From Vanessa cardui (Eukaryota; Arthropoda; Insecta; Lepidoptera; Nymphalidae): a stretch of DNA of 64,000 nt. Position numbers and translations under genes: made by a program. The DNA lies in contig NC_061130.1 in assembly GCF_905220365.1 (NCBI RefSeq), positions 15,259,501 to 15,323,500 of the forward strand, written 5' to 3'. The notes under the pieces were generated by a model, which had not been told where the DNA came from, did not search any database, and saw nothing but the letters and a program-made list of their open reading frames with translations. Below are positions 11,370 through 23,299 of the stretch, in pieces (within the stretch, counting starts at the first letter, position 1; each line of letters starts with the position of its first letter).

Positions 11370-12400
11370 ATTTAGAAATGATGATGTTGTAGAAATAGGA
11401 ATACAATAAGTTCGATTAAACATAACTGGACAGCGCGGACATGATTCTATCGTCAACACAAGACAATCCAACACGACGGTAACGCCTTCCAACGTAAAGT
11501 TAAAAATGAGTTGGGTATTTATGGTAAATATGAGTTCCTTAATTACAAGAGATCGAGACTTGGGGACTGTGGATATGAAACAGATCGCGCTCTGCAGCTC
11601 GGCGCGCTCGGTGGACGGGCAGCTCGGCGGTGTGTTCCGTGGGTGGGAGAGTTTCCCGGGCGCCGGTATTCGCAATTAATGCAAAGATGCTCCTGTGTGC
11701 TTGCGCCGGCATATCTCCTTTTTTGCGAACGCCTCTCCGACCGCCACCTACCGCGCCCGGTGTCGTCTGCCGGTAAAAACTGTTATTAGTATGTATATTG
11801 CACGTTCATTAATATGTTTCTTTGACGAGTCGCTGAAGAATGTGATTTATGAAAGCAATCTTCGTATTGGAATTATTTTAAAACACCGACAAACATCAGC
11901 GCGGACGATAAATAACCCTCTCATTTTTCTATATTAATGAATATTTCGTTCATAGTATTTGTATGTCAGTAGTTACAATTATTATTTGAAAAATATATTA
12001 GGCGGAAAAAGGATTTAGCAGTGTTGTGTATAATTGTGCGTTGAAGCCCATTTTACTTCGACATCGTTAGAGATAGGTGTTTTATATGACAAAAAGTAAA
12101 GAGGGGCTAAATCTTTCGAGTACAAATGTAAAGCACGCCGGGCTGCGAATTAGCGACGTCGGCCGTCAGCGGCGGTCGCGGCGGTCGCGGCGGTCGCACC
12201 CGCGGCCACCCGGCGCGCCGGCTACCGGGAAGCCGGCGCCCACACGGCCGCCCGCTCCGCGCGTGTTTTGCGAGTTTCCACCGGCGAGCGAAGCTAGGAC
12301 CACCGCTGATACACCCGCTTCGACATTCTACCGCATGGCGATTTCTCCTCATGTCGCTGCTATCTGACGAATGCCTCAGAATGTTCTAATGCCGAAGCTT
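11370..12400. promoter_or_regulatory. GC-rich blocks including 9-base tandem repeat
   Basis: Two GC-rich blocks (about 11575-11790 and 12130-12370) are separated by AT-rich DNA. The second contains three exact tandem copies of GGCGGTCGC at 12171-12197. Frames of 80-104 codons on both strands overlap each other and have low-complexity Arg/Pro/Ala content, so they are not credible genes. Possible regulatory element or simple GC-rich minisatellite. Confidence 0.27.
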
Positions 12401-13180
12401 CGCGTGAGGCAGCCTTCACGAGATCGAATGAGTGTATCGTGACCTACGTTAGGTTTGAGTGACTTACCTACCTGCTGTTCGTTGAATTGTGATTCGAACG
12501 AAGTTTTTTATTGAAATCGATATCATTTTGTTCACGATCGATGCTTAGATTAACGTCGGCTGCGCGAATATATGCGCCGCCTACGAGACAAGGAAGTATC
12601 ATCGCGGGTCGAAGTCTGACTTTGATTGTCACTGCCAATTTAGTTCAAGTGCAGTCGTGTGTCTCCATTAGTCTGTAATAGGAGTACTAGTTAGTTTAAT
12701 GATTTTAAATACCAATTACGAATTAATAAAACTCGACGTTCTCATTAGTAAATGTTTTCAGAAAGAGTACGTAATGTCATAGCTCGCAGAACTTACACAA
12801 GTATTTTTAAATAAATCTAAGTTTATGAGTGGTTTATTAAAATACTTGGAATATGAGATATAATTGGCGATCGCGCTTATACGTGTCCTCATTAGCGACT
12901 CGACTAATATTTATATTTGTATTACACGTGTGTGAGTGAGAGTGCTCCGAGCGATCTGATTGGTCGAATATGTTTTTATTAGCACTTAAAGCTATTCTGG
13001 AGAATGCGAATTGAGACAAATTTAATGTTGAGGCCATGCTGACGCAGACCACCATCGTTTATAAATCATGAACAATATGTTTTAATAAGCGTTTGAAAGC
13101 CATAAGTCATCTCTGTGGTACACACATATAAAGACGTGCGGATAGTTCATTTCGATCCCATATTATGATCAACCAATCAA
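12400..13180. other. mixed then AT-rich sequence
   Basis: The left part (12400-12660) is unique mixed-composition DNA with an ATCGAT-rich stretch. The remainder is AT-rich. No feature was recognised. Confidence 0.35.
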
Positions 13181-13183
13181 ATA

Positions 13184-13450
13184 ATGCCATTAATCGTAGC
13201 CAACGCTGTGATCGCTGTGATCGCAGCGATGGCCAGTGATTGCGGCTATTACCTAGGTATTGTTTACGCTCCCTGGGCGCAGGCGCTCGGAAGTGAATGC
13301 CCTAATCACAGGGTACGAACTATCATTACCTTTCTCCAAATATTGATGGAAAGGTTTGGAAAGGAGGATGCCTACTGCCTCCGCTACTATCGAAGGCTGT
13401 TTGGAGTGCAACCATTCCAAATATATAGGACAATAAATATATATAAAACT
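13184..13450. promoter_or_regulatory. unique mixed block with NRF1-like site
   Basis: Low-repetition sequence containing a direct repeat GCTGTGATC (13205-13213 and 13214-13222) and GCGCAGGCGC at 13277-13286. It is spanned by a 95-codon plus-strand frame (13184-13471) without recognisable domains, which runs into a repeat tail and is probably not coding. Confidence 0.27.
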
Positions 13451-13454
13451 CTTC

Positions 13455-13625
13455 CGATACTGACTGATTGACAGACAACGCACAGCCTAAACCACTGGAC
13501 CTAGAGACTTAAAATTTGTCACACGTATTCCCAAAATAAAATTCCCACGGGATAGGGATTAAATAGGATATATATTTTTAAACCAAAGCAGCTCTATCTC
13601 GCTAACTATAATTATTAGGGGTTTC
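13455..13625 (+). repeat. lepidopteran dispersed repeat tail (CTGACTGATTGACAGAC type)
   Basis: The order 'ACTGACTGATTGACAGACAA', 'CGCACAGCC', 'AAACCACTGGACC' and 'CCCACGGGATAGGGATT' matches a tail sequence I recognise as widely dispersed in moth and butterfly genomes. The parent element class is not determinable here. Boundaries are approximate. Confidence 0.5.
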
Positions 13626-13629
13626 AAAT

Positions 13630-14100
13630 TTAGCATCCTAGTTATTAATAAAATACTAAAACATTGAAGGTATGCCTTCGTAAGTAGTCCTGAAATTGCC
13701 GAGAAAAAGAGTAATAAATAATTGTATATTTAAACTAGCTTATTATAAGAAACGGTAACATTAATTCAGCTGCACTTAACTGACATCCTTGGGTAGACTA
13801 ATTTTATAAAATACATCCATAATGTATAAATAAAGATGCGTTGCTGTTATTGGATGTTTTTGTTATTATATTTATTAATATAACGAATGTACACGTCAAC
13901 AAGCGACGTCGTAGGTCGTAGTAGGTCTCCGTATATATGATATCCTTAGAAAGGTGCAGGGCCACGATGAGTGAGTCTATAATGTGATGATTAAGGCTAT
14001 CTTTACTTATATCTTTTTGGTGGAGAACATTTATCCAAATTGAACCAAAAAAGCGACTCCGAAATAGAACGTCCCAAGCCTAGGAAAATAAGTTAAGTTT
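13630..14100. other. AT-rich sequence, nothing recognised
   Basis: AT-rich DNA between two repeats; a short CGTC-rich patch lies at 13895-13930. No gene evidence. Confidence 0.45.
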
Positions 14101-14106
14101 GTTACT

Positions 14107-14348
14107 CGACGATCTCTGTGGTCGAGAAGTGTGCACCGGTTTTCGTGGGTACGAGGTCCCGGGTTCGATTCCCAGCCGAGTCGATCTAGAAAAAGTTTAT
14201 TAGTTTTCTATGTGGTCTTGGGTCCAGGTGTTTGTGGCATCTTCGTTACTATTGATTTTCCATAACACAAGTGCTTTAGCTGCTTACATTGGGATCAGAG
14301 TAATGGATGTGATATTGTCCAATATTTATTTATTATTTATTTAATTAT
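14107..14348 (+). mobile_element. tRNA-derived SINE, family B, plus copy
   Basis: The head is tRNA-like, with a canonical pol III B box GGTTCGATTCC at 14162-14172 and an A-box-like TGTGGTCGAG near 14117. A tRNA-unrelated body (14190-14320) follows and matches the minus-strand copy at about 61599-61845. The tail is TTTATTTATTATTTATT-like (14324-14348). No clear target-site duplication was found. It has no protein product; mobilisation would depend on a partner LINE. Confidence 0.75.
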
Positions 14349-14359
14349 TACTGCGCCCG

Positions 14360-15555
14360 ATCACTCTCTGCGGTCAGATTTCCCATCGAACGCATAGGTC
14401 AATATAATTATAAAGAATTTAAGCTTACTCTGATCGTTCATCATCAATGTGATGGACTTCATTTAGCTATTTACAATATACACTCGTTTTTATAGGAAAC
14501 TTAATGTGTTAAGTGTTTATTCTATGTAGACCTCCATAAACGATACATGTAGTAATATAGAAGTGGTACGTAACGTAATATGATTATGTATTCCCTGACC
14601 CGCTCTGATCTCCGAGGCTCCGATCTCGATCGGTCAACGGTATTGGCATGAAGAGCAATTTCCATAGCGCTGCGGCAGGTGCTTTATTGTTATTAAACTA
14701 AATCCAATCAACTGCGCCCGCGCACCGGCGCTTCATAGAGATGGGATGAGATTTATCGATAACGTACGGTGTATTCGTTTTATTTCATAATATCGTTTTA
14801 TATCGTTATACCGGCGATATCAATAAAAAAGTGTTTGTTTTCATGCGGTAATGCTGTTTCGAATAGTGTATAAATTACGTATCATTATACGTAATGGCAC
14901 TCAGGTGTTTTAAGACGTCATTAATGTTTCTTGTCGCGCTGTAAACAGCTAGTAAACATAAGTTAACGGACTTTGTCAGTTTCAATAACATATTATGAGA
15001 TTGTGTCATATCTATAGTATAAGTAGTGTAACTGATTTGAAGCAAATTCTTTGAATAATAAAAAGTATTTGAATGAATTTGATAACATCACTGGAGTGTC
15101 TCGCGAAGACGCGCGAGCGGGCGATCTTTTTAATAGTGGAGCGCCCTGCGCCTGCGCCTGCGCCGCGTGATTGCGTAATTACTACTGCAAGCACTGCCTT
15201 TACATATATCGCTAGATTTATCATTTGTTTTGTTTGTGTGTGTTTATTTTTGTAGTTTTACGTCATCAAATTTATTTATAAATATTAAAAATGTTATTGT
15301 TTCGTATTTATTGACTTAGTATTAAGATCGTATTTCTTATTGAACACATTGTAATGTTGTCATTTTTAAAAAGCAGTCGACAGGATTGCGTTATTTAAAA
15401 TTAGTGATTGTACTTTAACTTAATCTTCTCTAACCGTACGCATTATAATGGGCACTGATCTATAAGTACGTTGCAATATTACAAAGTATCATTAAAATCT
15501 CGAACGATCGACCTTACGCTACGGAGCTCATTATTTTGCTTTGGATAGCTATTAT
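14360..15555. other. mixed sequence with GC patches and overlapping NRF1-like sites
   Basis: Mixed-composition patches at 14580-14760 and 15090-15175 sit in AT-rich DNA. The second contains two overlapping exact copies of GCGCCTGCGC at 15148-15157 and 15154-15163, forming a short 6-base tandem. The overlapping opposed frames here have no recognisable domains. Confidence 0.3.
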
Positions 15556-15559
15556 GAAG

Positions 15560-15700
15560 CACAATTTGGGCGACAGTGCGGTTGTTAGCGTATTATTACG
15601 CGGGCAGTAATGCGCGTACGCAAATCACCGCGCCCGCCGGATAAAAATAATTGCACCCGCGACTGCGCCGCCGCTATTATCTCAAACTATACACAATTAC
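15560..15700. promoter_or_regulatory. GC-rich block, possible regulatory element
   Basis: Short block mixing GCGCG-rich runs with TTATTA/ATAATTG sites. It is unique in the window. Function is inferred from composition only. Confidence 0.22.
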
Positions 15701-15704
15701 CGAT

Positions 15705-16350
15705 CTTCGCCTTCATCCCGAAGCTTACTCTATGAGAATTAATATGAGGGTAATGTGCTCGTCCGAATACATTGAAGAATTTCTATTAACGACCTTCCGA
15801 TCGGTTCGTGACCGCACAGTCATGTAACACGAGCTGGATTTCAAAGTTTCGTCGCAGTAGCGAGGACGTTATCCATCAAGTTCATTATAATATTAATCAA
15901 TACTTTCACATGGAGGCCGGGATGAAATCGATGCAGAATAAGCTTTAATATTAGTTGTGCCATACTAATACAGGGTTAACTCGAAATGATAGAGTGCGGG
16001 GACAATATTGATGGGGCCCGAACGACCCGAAAAATCAGCTTCGGTCACGTTACGCATATTAAGAAAATCTTTATTATATTGTATTAAAATTTTAAATAAG
16101 TAGGTACATAGAAGTCAATGATAAAGTTAAGCATTTTTCATTTTATATTGAAATTACAGATTGAAAGGCTTTTTCTTTCAGGAAGTGGCTTAATATAATA
16201 ATTATAATAAAAAATATAACATTTAATATTCACGACATGAGTACTTGTGTATCAACTTCGAACTCAGTTCAAGAGTAATGATGAAGATTAAATAGCAAAT
16301 TATTATGGAAACGAAGACAAGTAATTTTCATAAATAGGAAATTTAAAGAT
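15705..16350. other. mixed to AT-rich sequence, nothing recognised
   Basis: The left third is balanced unique DNA and the rest is AT-rich. No gene, RNA or repeat was identified. Confidence 0.4.
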
Positions 16351-16500
16351 TTGTCGGGTGGGAGGCGTATCGCATTAAGCGGCCGACGAGAGCAACAAAG
16401 GGCCGTAATTGAGATCGGAGTGATTTGCATAATGCGCGCGCGCTGCCGCGATGCTCGCTGCGATGCGTCTCCTTCTTCGAACATTATCATCGGGTTTCAG
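16350..16500. promoter_or_regulatory. small GC-rich block, possible conserved noncoding element
   Basis: Unique block combining GGCCGTAATTG, ATTTGCATAATG and GCGCGCGC segments. Opposed frames of 73 and 75 codons overlap here and are not credible genes. Confidence 0.22.
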
Positions 16501-16504
16501 AACC

Positions 16505-17598
16505 TCATCCACTTTAGCAATTATTTATTTTCAGCGTGCGTGTATAGATTGCGGTATACATCAAATATCTTAAACTGAGAAAGGTCAGCAATCAGTAAGC
16601 AAAATCAGTAAGCTTAACACGGATCACGGGCAATCTTTATTGTTGCATACTTTCAAATAGTTCATAATCATGAACAATTACGGACAAAAGTGTCTTCACC
16701 GAGTAAGTTCGTGCCGAAAATTCTTTCTTTTATAGAATCTATAAACTTAACTCTCACTCTGTACTGTTTCTATTTTATAATTTAATCTAATTAAAAATTT
16801 AAGAGCTGAGTTATTTGAGTGAAGTTGTTTACATAGATAATTATATATTGTCTATTTTCACTTTTTTATATAACAGTTACTTATATTATGCGTACTTTGG
16901 GTCTGAAGTACTATTATCAAGATAAATATATCATCTTTCCATTATCTATTAATTCTGATGAAAGAGTTCACCAAGAACACACTTCGATAAAATATGGTAG
17001 GAATACATCCTTTACAGCCATGCGTCGCGTTGGGAGAAGGAAATTTAAAGAATTGTGTCCGGAATGCAATCTTATAGTATATTATAATTTAGGAAAAATC
17101 TTTAGCAAACCAAACTAAATAGGTAGATAAAGGATGCATCTAATTACATCTATTTATTTTTTCTAAAAAAACTAACGCCTGTATTTCGCACCTTAAGGTA
17201 CAAAAGTTTGAAGCTTAGAGCCGAATATTTATTTTGTAAATTATGATTTAAAACAAAAAAAAAAATAAGAGTAAGTACAGTCCACCGTGATCTCTTGTCT
17301 TGTCATGGTGTGTGACAAGCAGACGAAGCTACGAGACGCGGTATCGAATATGTATGTATTTGGATGATTAATTTCACGAGGAATGTTATCACTCGAGTGG
17401 CTGCTTTATACATATATTTGTATTATTAATTGTAAAGTTTTGTTTATTAAGCATTTATCGTTGACTAAGTAAATACAATTTGACCGATTCCATTGTCGTT
17501 ATCGGAGATAACGTCGGCCAAACGATTCTTTATACATCCATTGTAATGAATACTACAACACAAATACAAGCTTCAGTGTACCAGAAAGTACTTAAACA
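16505..17598. other. AT-rich sequence, nothing recognised
   Basis: AT-rich DNA up to the target site of the next SINE. The 76-codon frame at 16888-17118 has no recognisable domain. Confidence 0.45.
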
Positions 17599-17608
17599 AA
17601 CCAAGTCA

Positions 17609-17895
17609 CAACAACAACAATAGCACCAGCCTATAAATTTCCCACAGCTGGGCTAAGGCCTTCTCTCTCCTTGTGGAGAAGGTTTGCAACACTTTCCACC
17701 ACGCTGTTCCAATGCGGGTTAGTGGAATACACATGTGGTAGCATTTCTTATGAAATTAGAAACATGCAGGTTTCACCGACGAGCGCGAGATGAATTGTAA
17801 CCACAAATTAAACAAATGAATATTCAGCAGTGCTTGCTAAAAAATCAATCATCGTTTAAGACGCACGTGTTCTAACCACTGGGCCATCTCGGTTC
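17609..17895 (-). mobile_element. tRNA-derived SINE, family A, complete minus copy with TSD
   Basis: On the minus strand the element starts with a tRNA-like head containing the GGCCCAGTGGTTAGAAC segment and a degenerate B box. It continues through a body with the 'GCATTGGAACAGCGTGGTGGAA' type segment and ends in a (TTG)n tail (CAA repeats at 17609-17620 on the plus strand). A 10-bp target-site duplication, AACCAAGTCA, flanks it at 17599-17608 and 17896-17905. Divergence from other copies suggests an older insertion. The family resembles Metulj-type SINEs of nymphalids; that name is from memory. Confidence 0.85.
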
Positions 17896-17905
17896 AACCA
17901 AGTCA

Positions 17906-18690
17906 TGGTAATTATTTAAACGAATGGATTATATTCGATGGGTCCAATTCCAAGGGACAATTTCCATGATACAAGAATCGACATCGACGGTACTTGTCCT
18001 AACTGCGTATGCTGCGGAGCTGAATTAATCTGAAGGACATTTGAACATTTGAACATTATGTTATACTAGAACTATTACATTTTGTTTGAATAGTTTTTTA
18101 AACCAAATTAATTGTTGAAAAGTAACTTTGTGTTTATTTATAAAGTACTAATTAATTAAGTAAGTAATAGTTTTACCTCTTAATAAGATCGTTTTCTTCC
18201 TCATCTGTATCAAAGTGGAAACTTCTGCTCAAAATTTTACGCATAGAAGATACATCAAATGTGTACATCAAAATTTATGCATAGACTAAGTTATGAAATA
18301 CTCTTTCATTATACATCATCACCCTATATGTGTAAAATACTGAAACCTCTTTAACAAATAATGTAGTGACTTAATTCAATCTAATTATATAGTAAAATTA
18401 TATTTATTTTGTGCTATGTATGTATGTATCAAGAATAAATAGAGGTTTGTAGAAATGTACCAAAAATTAACTACATATAGGTAGACACTTCGAAGTGAAT
18501 TATTACTGTATCGCTATATTTAATACATTACACATTTAAAAACGATTATTTCAATTTATGCTTCATATTGCTCCACATTAATTAGTTATTATTAAACGTC
18601 AATTGGTTATTAGACACGTCGTAATATCACATATGGTAAAGTATTTATTCTTCGGGATCATTGTTAAGTTTACTGCATTCAGCAAATGAA
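17906..18690. other. AT-rich sequence, nothing recognised
   Basis: AT-rich DNA with a small mixed patch just right of the SINE. No feature was recognised. Confidence 0.45.
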
Positions 18691-19130
18691 ATGATGCCAC
18701 TCATAGTTGCGGCGCTGCGGTCAAGTTTTGATTAAAGTGTTCACCATTCGCGGAATTATCCGTGACCTTCTCGTTTACTCGGAACGGAAAGATTTCAACA
18801 GTCGTTGTCTCCTGTTGAATATTGAAGAGCACAATTAGCACTCATAACTCGACACAATTATAGCGAGCGATGTGGGAAGTCAGCAGGACACTGATATAAT
18901 TTGATGCGTAACGAACGAGTTTCCTTTTGAGGCGTTTCGTGACAATTCCCCGCGACTACGCCGCATTTGTACATGTTTTAATCTAATGTATTATCTATTC
19001 AGATATTTTATTATACATTAAATGAATAATAAAGTGTTACTTATCCTGATGAATGTGTCACAGCCGCGGTGCTATTAACGTGGGAAGGAAAAATTACGCT
19101 TGGAATGAAGTAACTCGTAATCGATTTGGT
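18690..19130. promoter_or_regulatory. balanced unique block
   Basis: Mixed-composition sequence with CpG-bearing segments at 18705-18790 and 18930-18970, bounded by AT-rich DNA. Regulatory function is a guess from composition. Confidence 0.18.
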
Positions 19131-19545
19131 TTTCAATTACATTTATTATGACAGGTTTATGTTGAATTTGGTCTCGGAGTATTTTGTCATCTCTCTTAAC
19201 ATATTGTAGACGTGGGGAACATTTTAGGTGTGGCATGTGGCATACGAGGTGACGAAATTGTGAGTTATTACATATATAACATTACATGTATATATTTAAA
19301 GTGGAAGTGAAATCTAAAAGTGAACTCTAATCTTTATAAAAATAAAATATAACTGTAGTATAGAAAACCAGTGTAATGTTACTCGCAGTTATGACTGTAT
19401 ATAATAATTAATGTAAATTAGTTACAGTTATATATGTATAAACTCCAAGAGTATATTTTTAAGGAAATACTCGCTACTAACACAACTTTCCGCTGCAGAT
19501 AGTTAAACCGCTTAAGTTTTGTTAGTCACTTTGTTCAATTTGCAA
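19130..19545. other. AT-rich sequence, nothing recognised
   Basis: AT-rich DNA with no identifiable features. Confidence 0.45.
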
Positions 19546-19549
19546 TAAA

Positions 19550-20815
19550 CGGCGTGGGGCCACGATACTCTCTGCGAGCTTCAATAAATAAATTTAACTA
19601 GATTATCAGCGCTCGCGTCGGCCGCCTGCGCCCGCGCAGCGCCTCCGGGTATACTACTGGATTAGTCGCCGCATCGAATTACAAACAAAGTTTTATGATT
19701 AAATGTTACAAGTTATATGACACGTATTTTTATTTCGTACCATTCAATTTAAGTATCTAGCTCATTTCTACGAGACAAAAACCACAGCTTAGAAGGAATA
19801 AACATTTATCACCCTTAAACCTGTACTTGTAAATCCGAGCCTATACTATAATTAATTATGTTTGAAATAATGCGATGTCATGTCCGCTTTATTTTGCTCA
19901 AATTCTACTCGGCGGACAAATTAGATGGAAAAAGACAGAGCAGACGACTACTTACAGCAGAGCGGCCGGCGCAGGCGCGGCGGCGAGCGATATTCAAACT
20001 GCATGCTTGCTTTATGGCGCTCGCGCCGCACGCAATTACAATACTTCAGCGCCGGCCGGCCGACTGCTTCGCGTGAGAAGATGCGCGGTTTCCTGCCTCG
20101 ACCAACATACGGGTCCGCGGGCCGCGCCAATAGCGGCCCTGCGCGCTCGGCGCAGGCGCGGCGCGACCGCAGCCCGCTATCGGCGCGTAACAGCACTAAA
20201 TCGTGCAGCGTTTACAAATATTATTTGTAGAAACATCCGCGATCTAGCTGAAACTATGACTGTTTATAGCTGAGTCCAGTGATATTAATTCAATATGTAG
20301 AAATTGATTGCTATTGGGAATTGTACGGCTGCGTATGGTTATCTAATGTTCTACTGTATATAATCTACTTACTAAATAAATATGTTGTTCATAAGTTTCT
20401 GACGCAAAACTAACAGTATTTGCATAGCACATGACGTAAAGATCTATCTGCCCAGAGCGGCCCACCCCGCGAGTGCAAGGCTCGTGTCGCAGAAGCTTGC
20501 GATCCATATTCATCCCGCTCTGCGTCTATTCAGGCTTTAATTGTCAGTAATCGGCGAGCGAACAGGACGATTACAATCAGAATGAAATAGTGTCCAGGGA
20601 CAGGCGGGCGCGGCATTTCCTCGATTATCATGCGGGCAGTTTTTGCGCGCGACAATTACGCGGCATCAGTATGCATGCAGCAGACGCGCGCGCAATCCGG
20701 CCACCGCCGCCCGCGCCCCGCACGCCCCGCGCCCGCCCGTCGCCCCTCTCCGCTCGCTTTTTGCCGTGCTCCTGCGCCTGCGCCGTGGGAGCCACGCTGT
20801 TGCATGCTTAGATGC
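19550..20815. promoter_or_regulatory. GC-rich cluster with three exact NRF1-like sites
   Basis: GC-rich blocks at 19550-19670, 19910-20210 and 20450-20810 carry exact GCGCAGGCGC or GCGCCTGCGC at 19969-19978, 20150-20159 and 20774-20783, plus a nine-of-ten match near 19623. Frames up to 132 codons (19875-20273) cross several reading frames on both strands and are Arg/Ala-rich, which is typical of GC-rich noncoding DNA. The motif clustering is the best reason to consider this a regulatory region or promoter. Confidence 0.35.
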
Positions 20816-20819
20816 TCTT

Positions 20820-21685
20820 TGAGTTTGATGCTGGTTGAATATTTTTCTCTTATTAGTGAGATATGTAAAGTGCGTCAGGCATTTCCAGCGAACGAGAAAC
20901 ACGGAGTAAAGAAGTTAATGTCTTCTTGTCACGTGTTCAGGTTTCAGCTAAACGGAAATTTCTTTTATGAAATGACTACTAAAAGCAAATGATGAATTAG
21001 TAATTCGTGTGTCCCTTACTGTATTTAGATTCAATTTTATTGAAGGGGTTTTAGATTTATTATTTGTTGTGTCATTCCAAAACAAAACCAAACCAAAATG
21101 GAAAATATTAATCCTCAAATAATACTTTCAGACTTGTGACTATAGAGCCTAGAATGCACTATTTCATGAAAATAGTTACTTGACTATGCTAACATGTACT
21201 TACTTGACTTTAGAGAATGACGCATACTTACCTACTTATATTACCTACAGCAACTTGTTCCTTTTGTGCTCTTTATTGCTGAAGTGATATTTATCACTTA
21301 CATATGAAACTTGGACCAGTACTTTAACAAATACTCTTCATACAATATAATTTAATTCAACCATCGTTAAAATAGCTAGAATCTAGTCAGCTACGTCAGC
21401 GACGACAGGTTACTAGCAAGGAGGTAGCGAGTGTAAGATTGTTGTGATTGATTAAAATATGATATTCATATAATATCACCAATGCGTGGCCGACGCACTT
21501 CGTCTATTTATCATATATGTATGTATATCTATATTATACAAATGTCCAATCTAAAGGCAAAGTAAAAATGTAGATAATGAATATATAAGTAAGAGCACGT
21601 CATCCCGCATACTTTTGATCATTGTGTCGATCGTGATGAATATTTCATTTATTCAAAACCGAAAAAATATTGTTAGCGATTTGGG
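20820..21685. other. AT-rich sequence, nothing recognised
   Basis: AT-rich DNA; no repeats or genes were identified. Confidence 0.45.
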
Positions 21686-21689
21686 CGAA

Positions 21690-22190
21690 GAGACGTGTTT
21701 GCATCCCGCGCCCGCGCCGCGCCCGCGCCGCTCCAGCCCCGCACCGCTCTAAAAACTCTTGCATTCAAACGATATGACTCGCCGCCCGCCTTCCGCCCGC
21801 TCCGCCGTCCGCGGCCCGGACCCATTCACACACCTGGACCGACCTATACGAACTGAAATTAACAATTAAACCATATTCGATGCTCTTAATCGTCTTTTTT
21901 TTCGGGAAACAATGCCAGTCGCGCTTCGGTCGCAACGTGTAGAGGTCATAAAGTTTTGTTAGGTTTTTATGAATTTGACGAATTATACGAGGGCCCTTAC
22001 ATACCATTTAAATTATCTGCTGGATCTAAATGCGCCTCGCGATTATGCAACGGGAGACGCTGAGACGTAATCAACCTTCAGCACTTCATTAGACGCGACC
22101 ACTTACTTTGATTGTCAGTGGTCGCCAGTCCCTCGTCGCTCACGTCCCGTCACGAGTGGAGACGAGCCTCATTTCTAATTCTTCAGGTTG
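21690..22190. promoter_or_regulatory. GC-rich block, possible regulatory element
   Basis: CGCGCCCGCGCCG tandem-like sequence at 21708-21732 is followed by GC-rich unique DNA to about 21840, and a second mixed block lies at 22025-22180. The minus-strand 80-codon frame (21765-22007) has no recognisable domain. Confidence 0.25.
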
Positions 22191-22194
22191 ATAC

Positions 22195-23290
22195 GACGTT
22201 TTCGATCTAAGTTGAACGTTTAGTTATGTCTTATGTTAATGACGAGCTACTTTTTTTTCATTTTTAGTCTAATTTGGTCCATCGCAACAAGTGGTTAGGA
22301 ATGGAATGTCTTGACGGCGGTGGCTGTCGTCAAAGGTCGAGCAGTGGGGCTGTCGGCGCAGGTCATTTAAATATTATCGCGGCTCATATTTGAAATGCCT
22401 TTTCGGAAGTTAACTTGTAAAAACGAGTAAACGACCTTATATAATATTCTTATGGTCTTTTGACTCTTTCAATACCAAAGTTTGCTTTTGATATATATAA
22501 AAATCTTAAGTATTATACTGCTAAAAAATTAAATAGATATATTTTTGTACGCTCAAAAAAGTTGGAATGAAATTTGCGTTGAATTAATGGAATATTTCTT
22601 GGAACGTATCAGAGACAAGGTGCTGGTGGTTTTATCATGTTAAGTAGCCTTAAATTTCTTAAGAAAAGTTTTTCGTCCGGCAAAATCATTTGCATATCTC
22701 CACATCTGAAATCCGTTGACAATGTTTGTTGCTATTAATCTTGGTCACATCCAAATCTGGCATCGCGCCTTCTTTGAAGATTGGATCATTTCGAGCATAG
22801 CTTTGCATGCACAAAAGCGGACGGACTGTCATAATGATGACACAAAAAAACTATTTTGATTGTTGTAGCCCATTGTCTTATTCTCATATTAGAGTCAAAT
22901 ACACAACGTGGTGTTTCTTACGGCCATAATTGTTGCTTCTTGATTTGGAGTCGGGACACGTGTCCCGTGGTTTTCGACACTTACTTGTGCCCGCTATTAT
23001 CGAGCTAAGTATTTCGTTTGATCGTTTCTTTGACGCTTTGTTTACATGGCCTTAGAAGTTTCGAGTTCCTTTGGTATTGTTACGTATATGCGCACATTTC
23101 TTCGTATATTGGTGACATCTCGAAGATACAGCTTTAGAATTATCGTGAAATTTGTCTTTTTGTTATGTATTTATTTTACCGTGAAGGTCGACGAGTTTAG
23201 GTGCTAGCCGTTTGAAAGATTCGGTATAGGATATTCTATACCCAAGATATAAAAATAGTATACTGTTATAAAAGTGAGAAGTTAGCTAAC
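22195..23290. other. mixed sequence with an E-box palindrome
   Basis: Mostly AT-rich to balanced unique DNA. The notable site is a perfect 14-base palindrome GGGACACGTGTCCC at 22953-22966, centred on the E-box CACGTG. No gene or repeat was identified. Confidence 0.35.
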
Positions 23291-23299
23291 AGCAACCCT

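Noticed and set aside
14107..14180. tRNA gene suggested by a canonical B box
   Set aside because: The acceptor and anticodon stems do not form a full cloverleaf, and the same head with a shared body recurs at 61.8 kb, so it is a SINE.
19875..20273. 132-codon plus-strand frame
   Set aside because: It lies in a GC-rich block where three plus-strand frames and one minus-strand frame are open together; its Arg/Ala-rich content reflects base composition.
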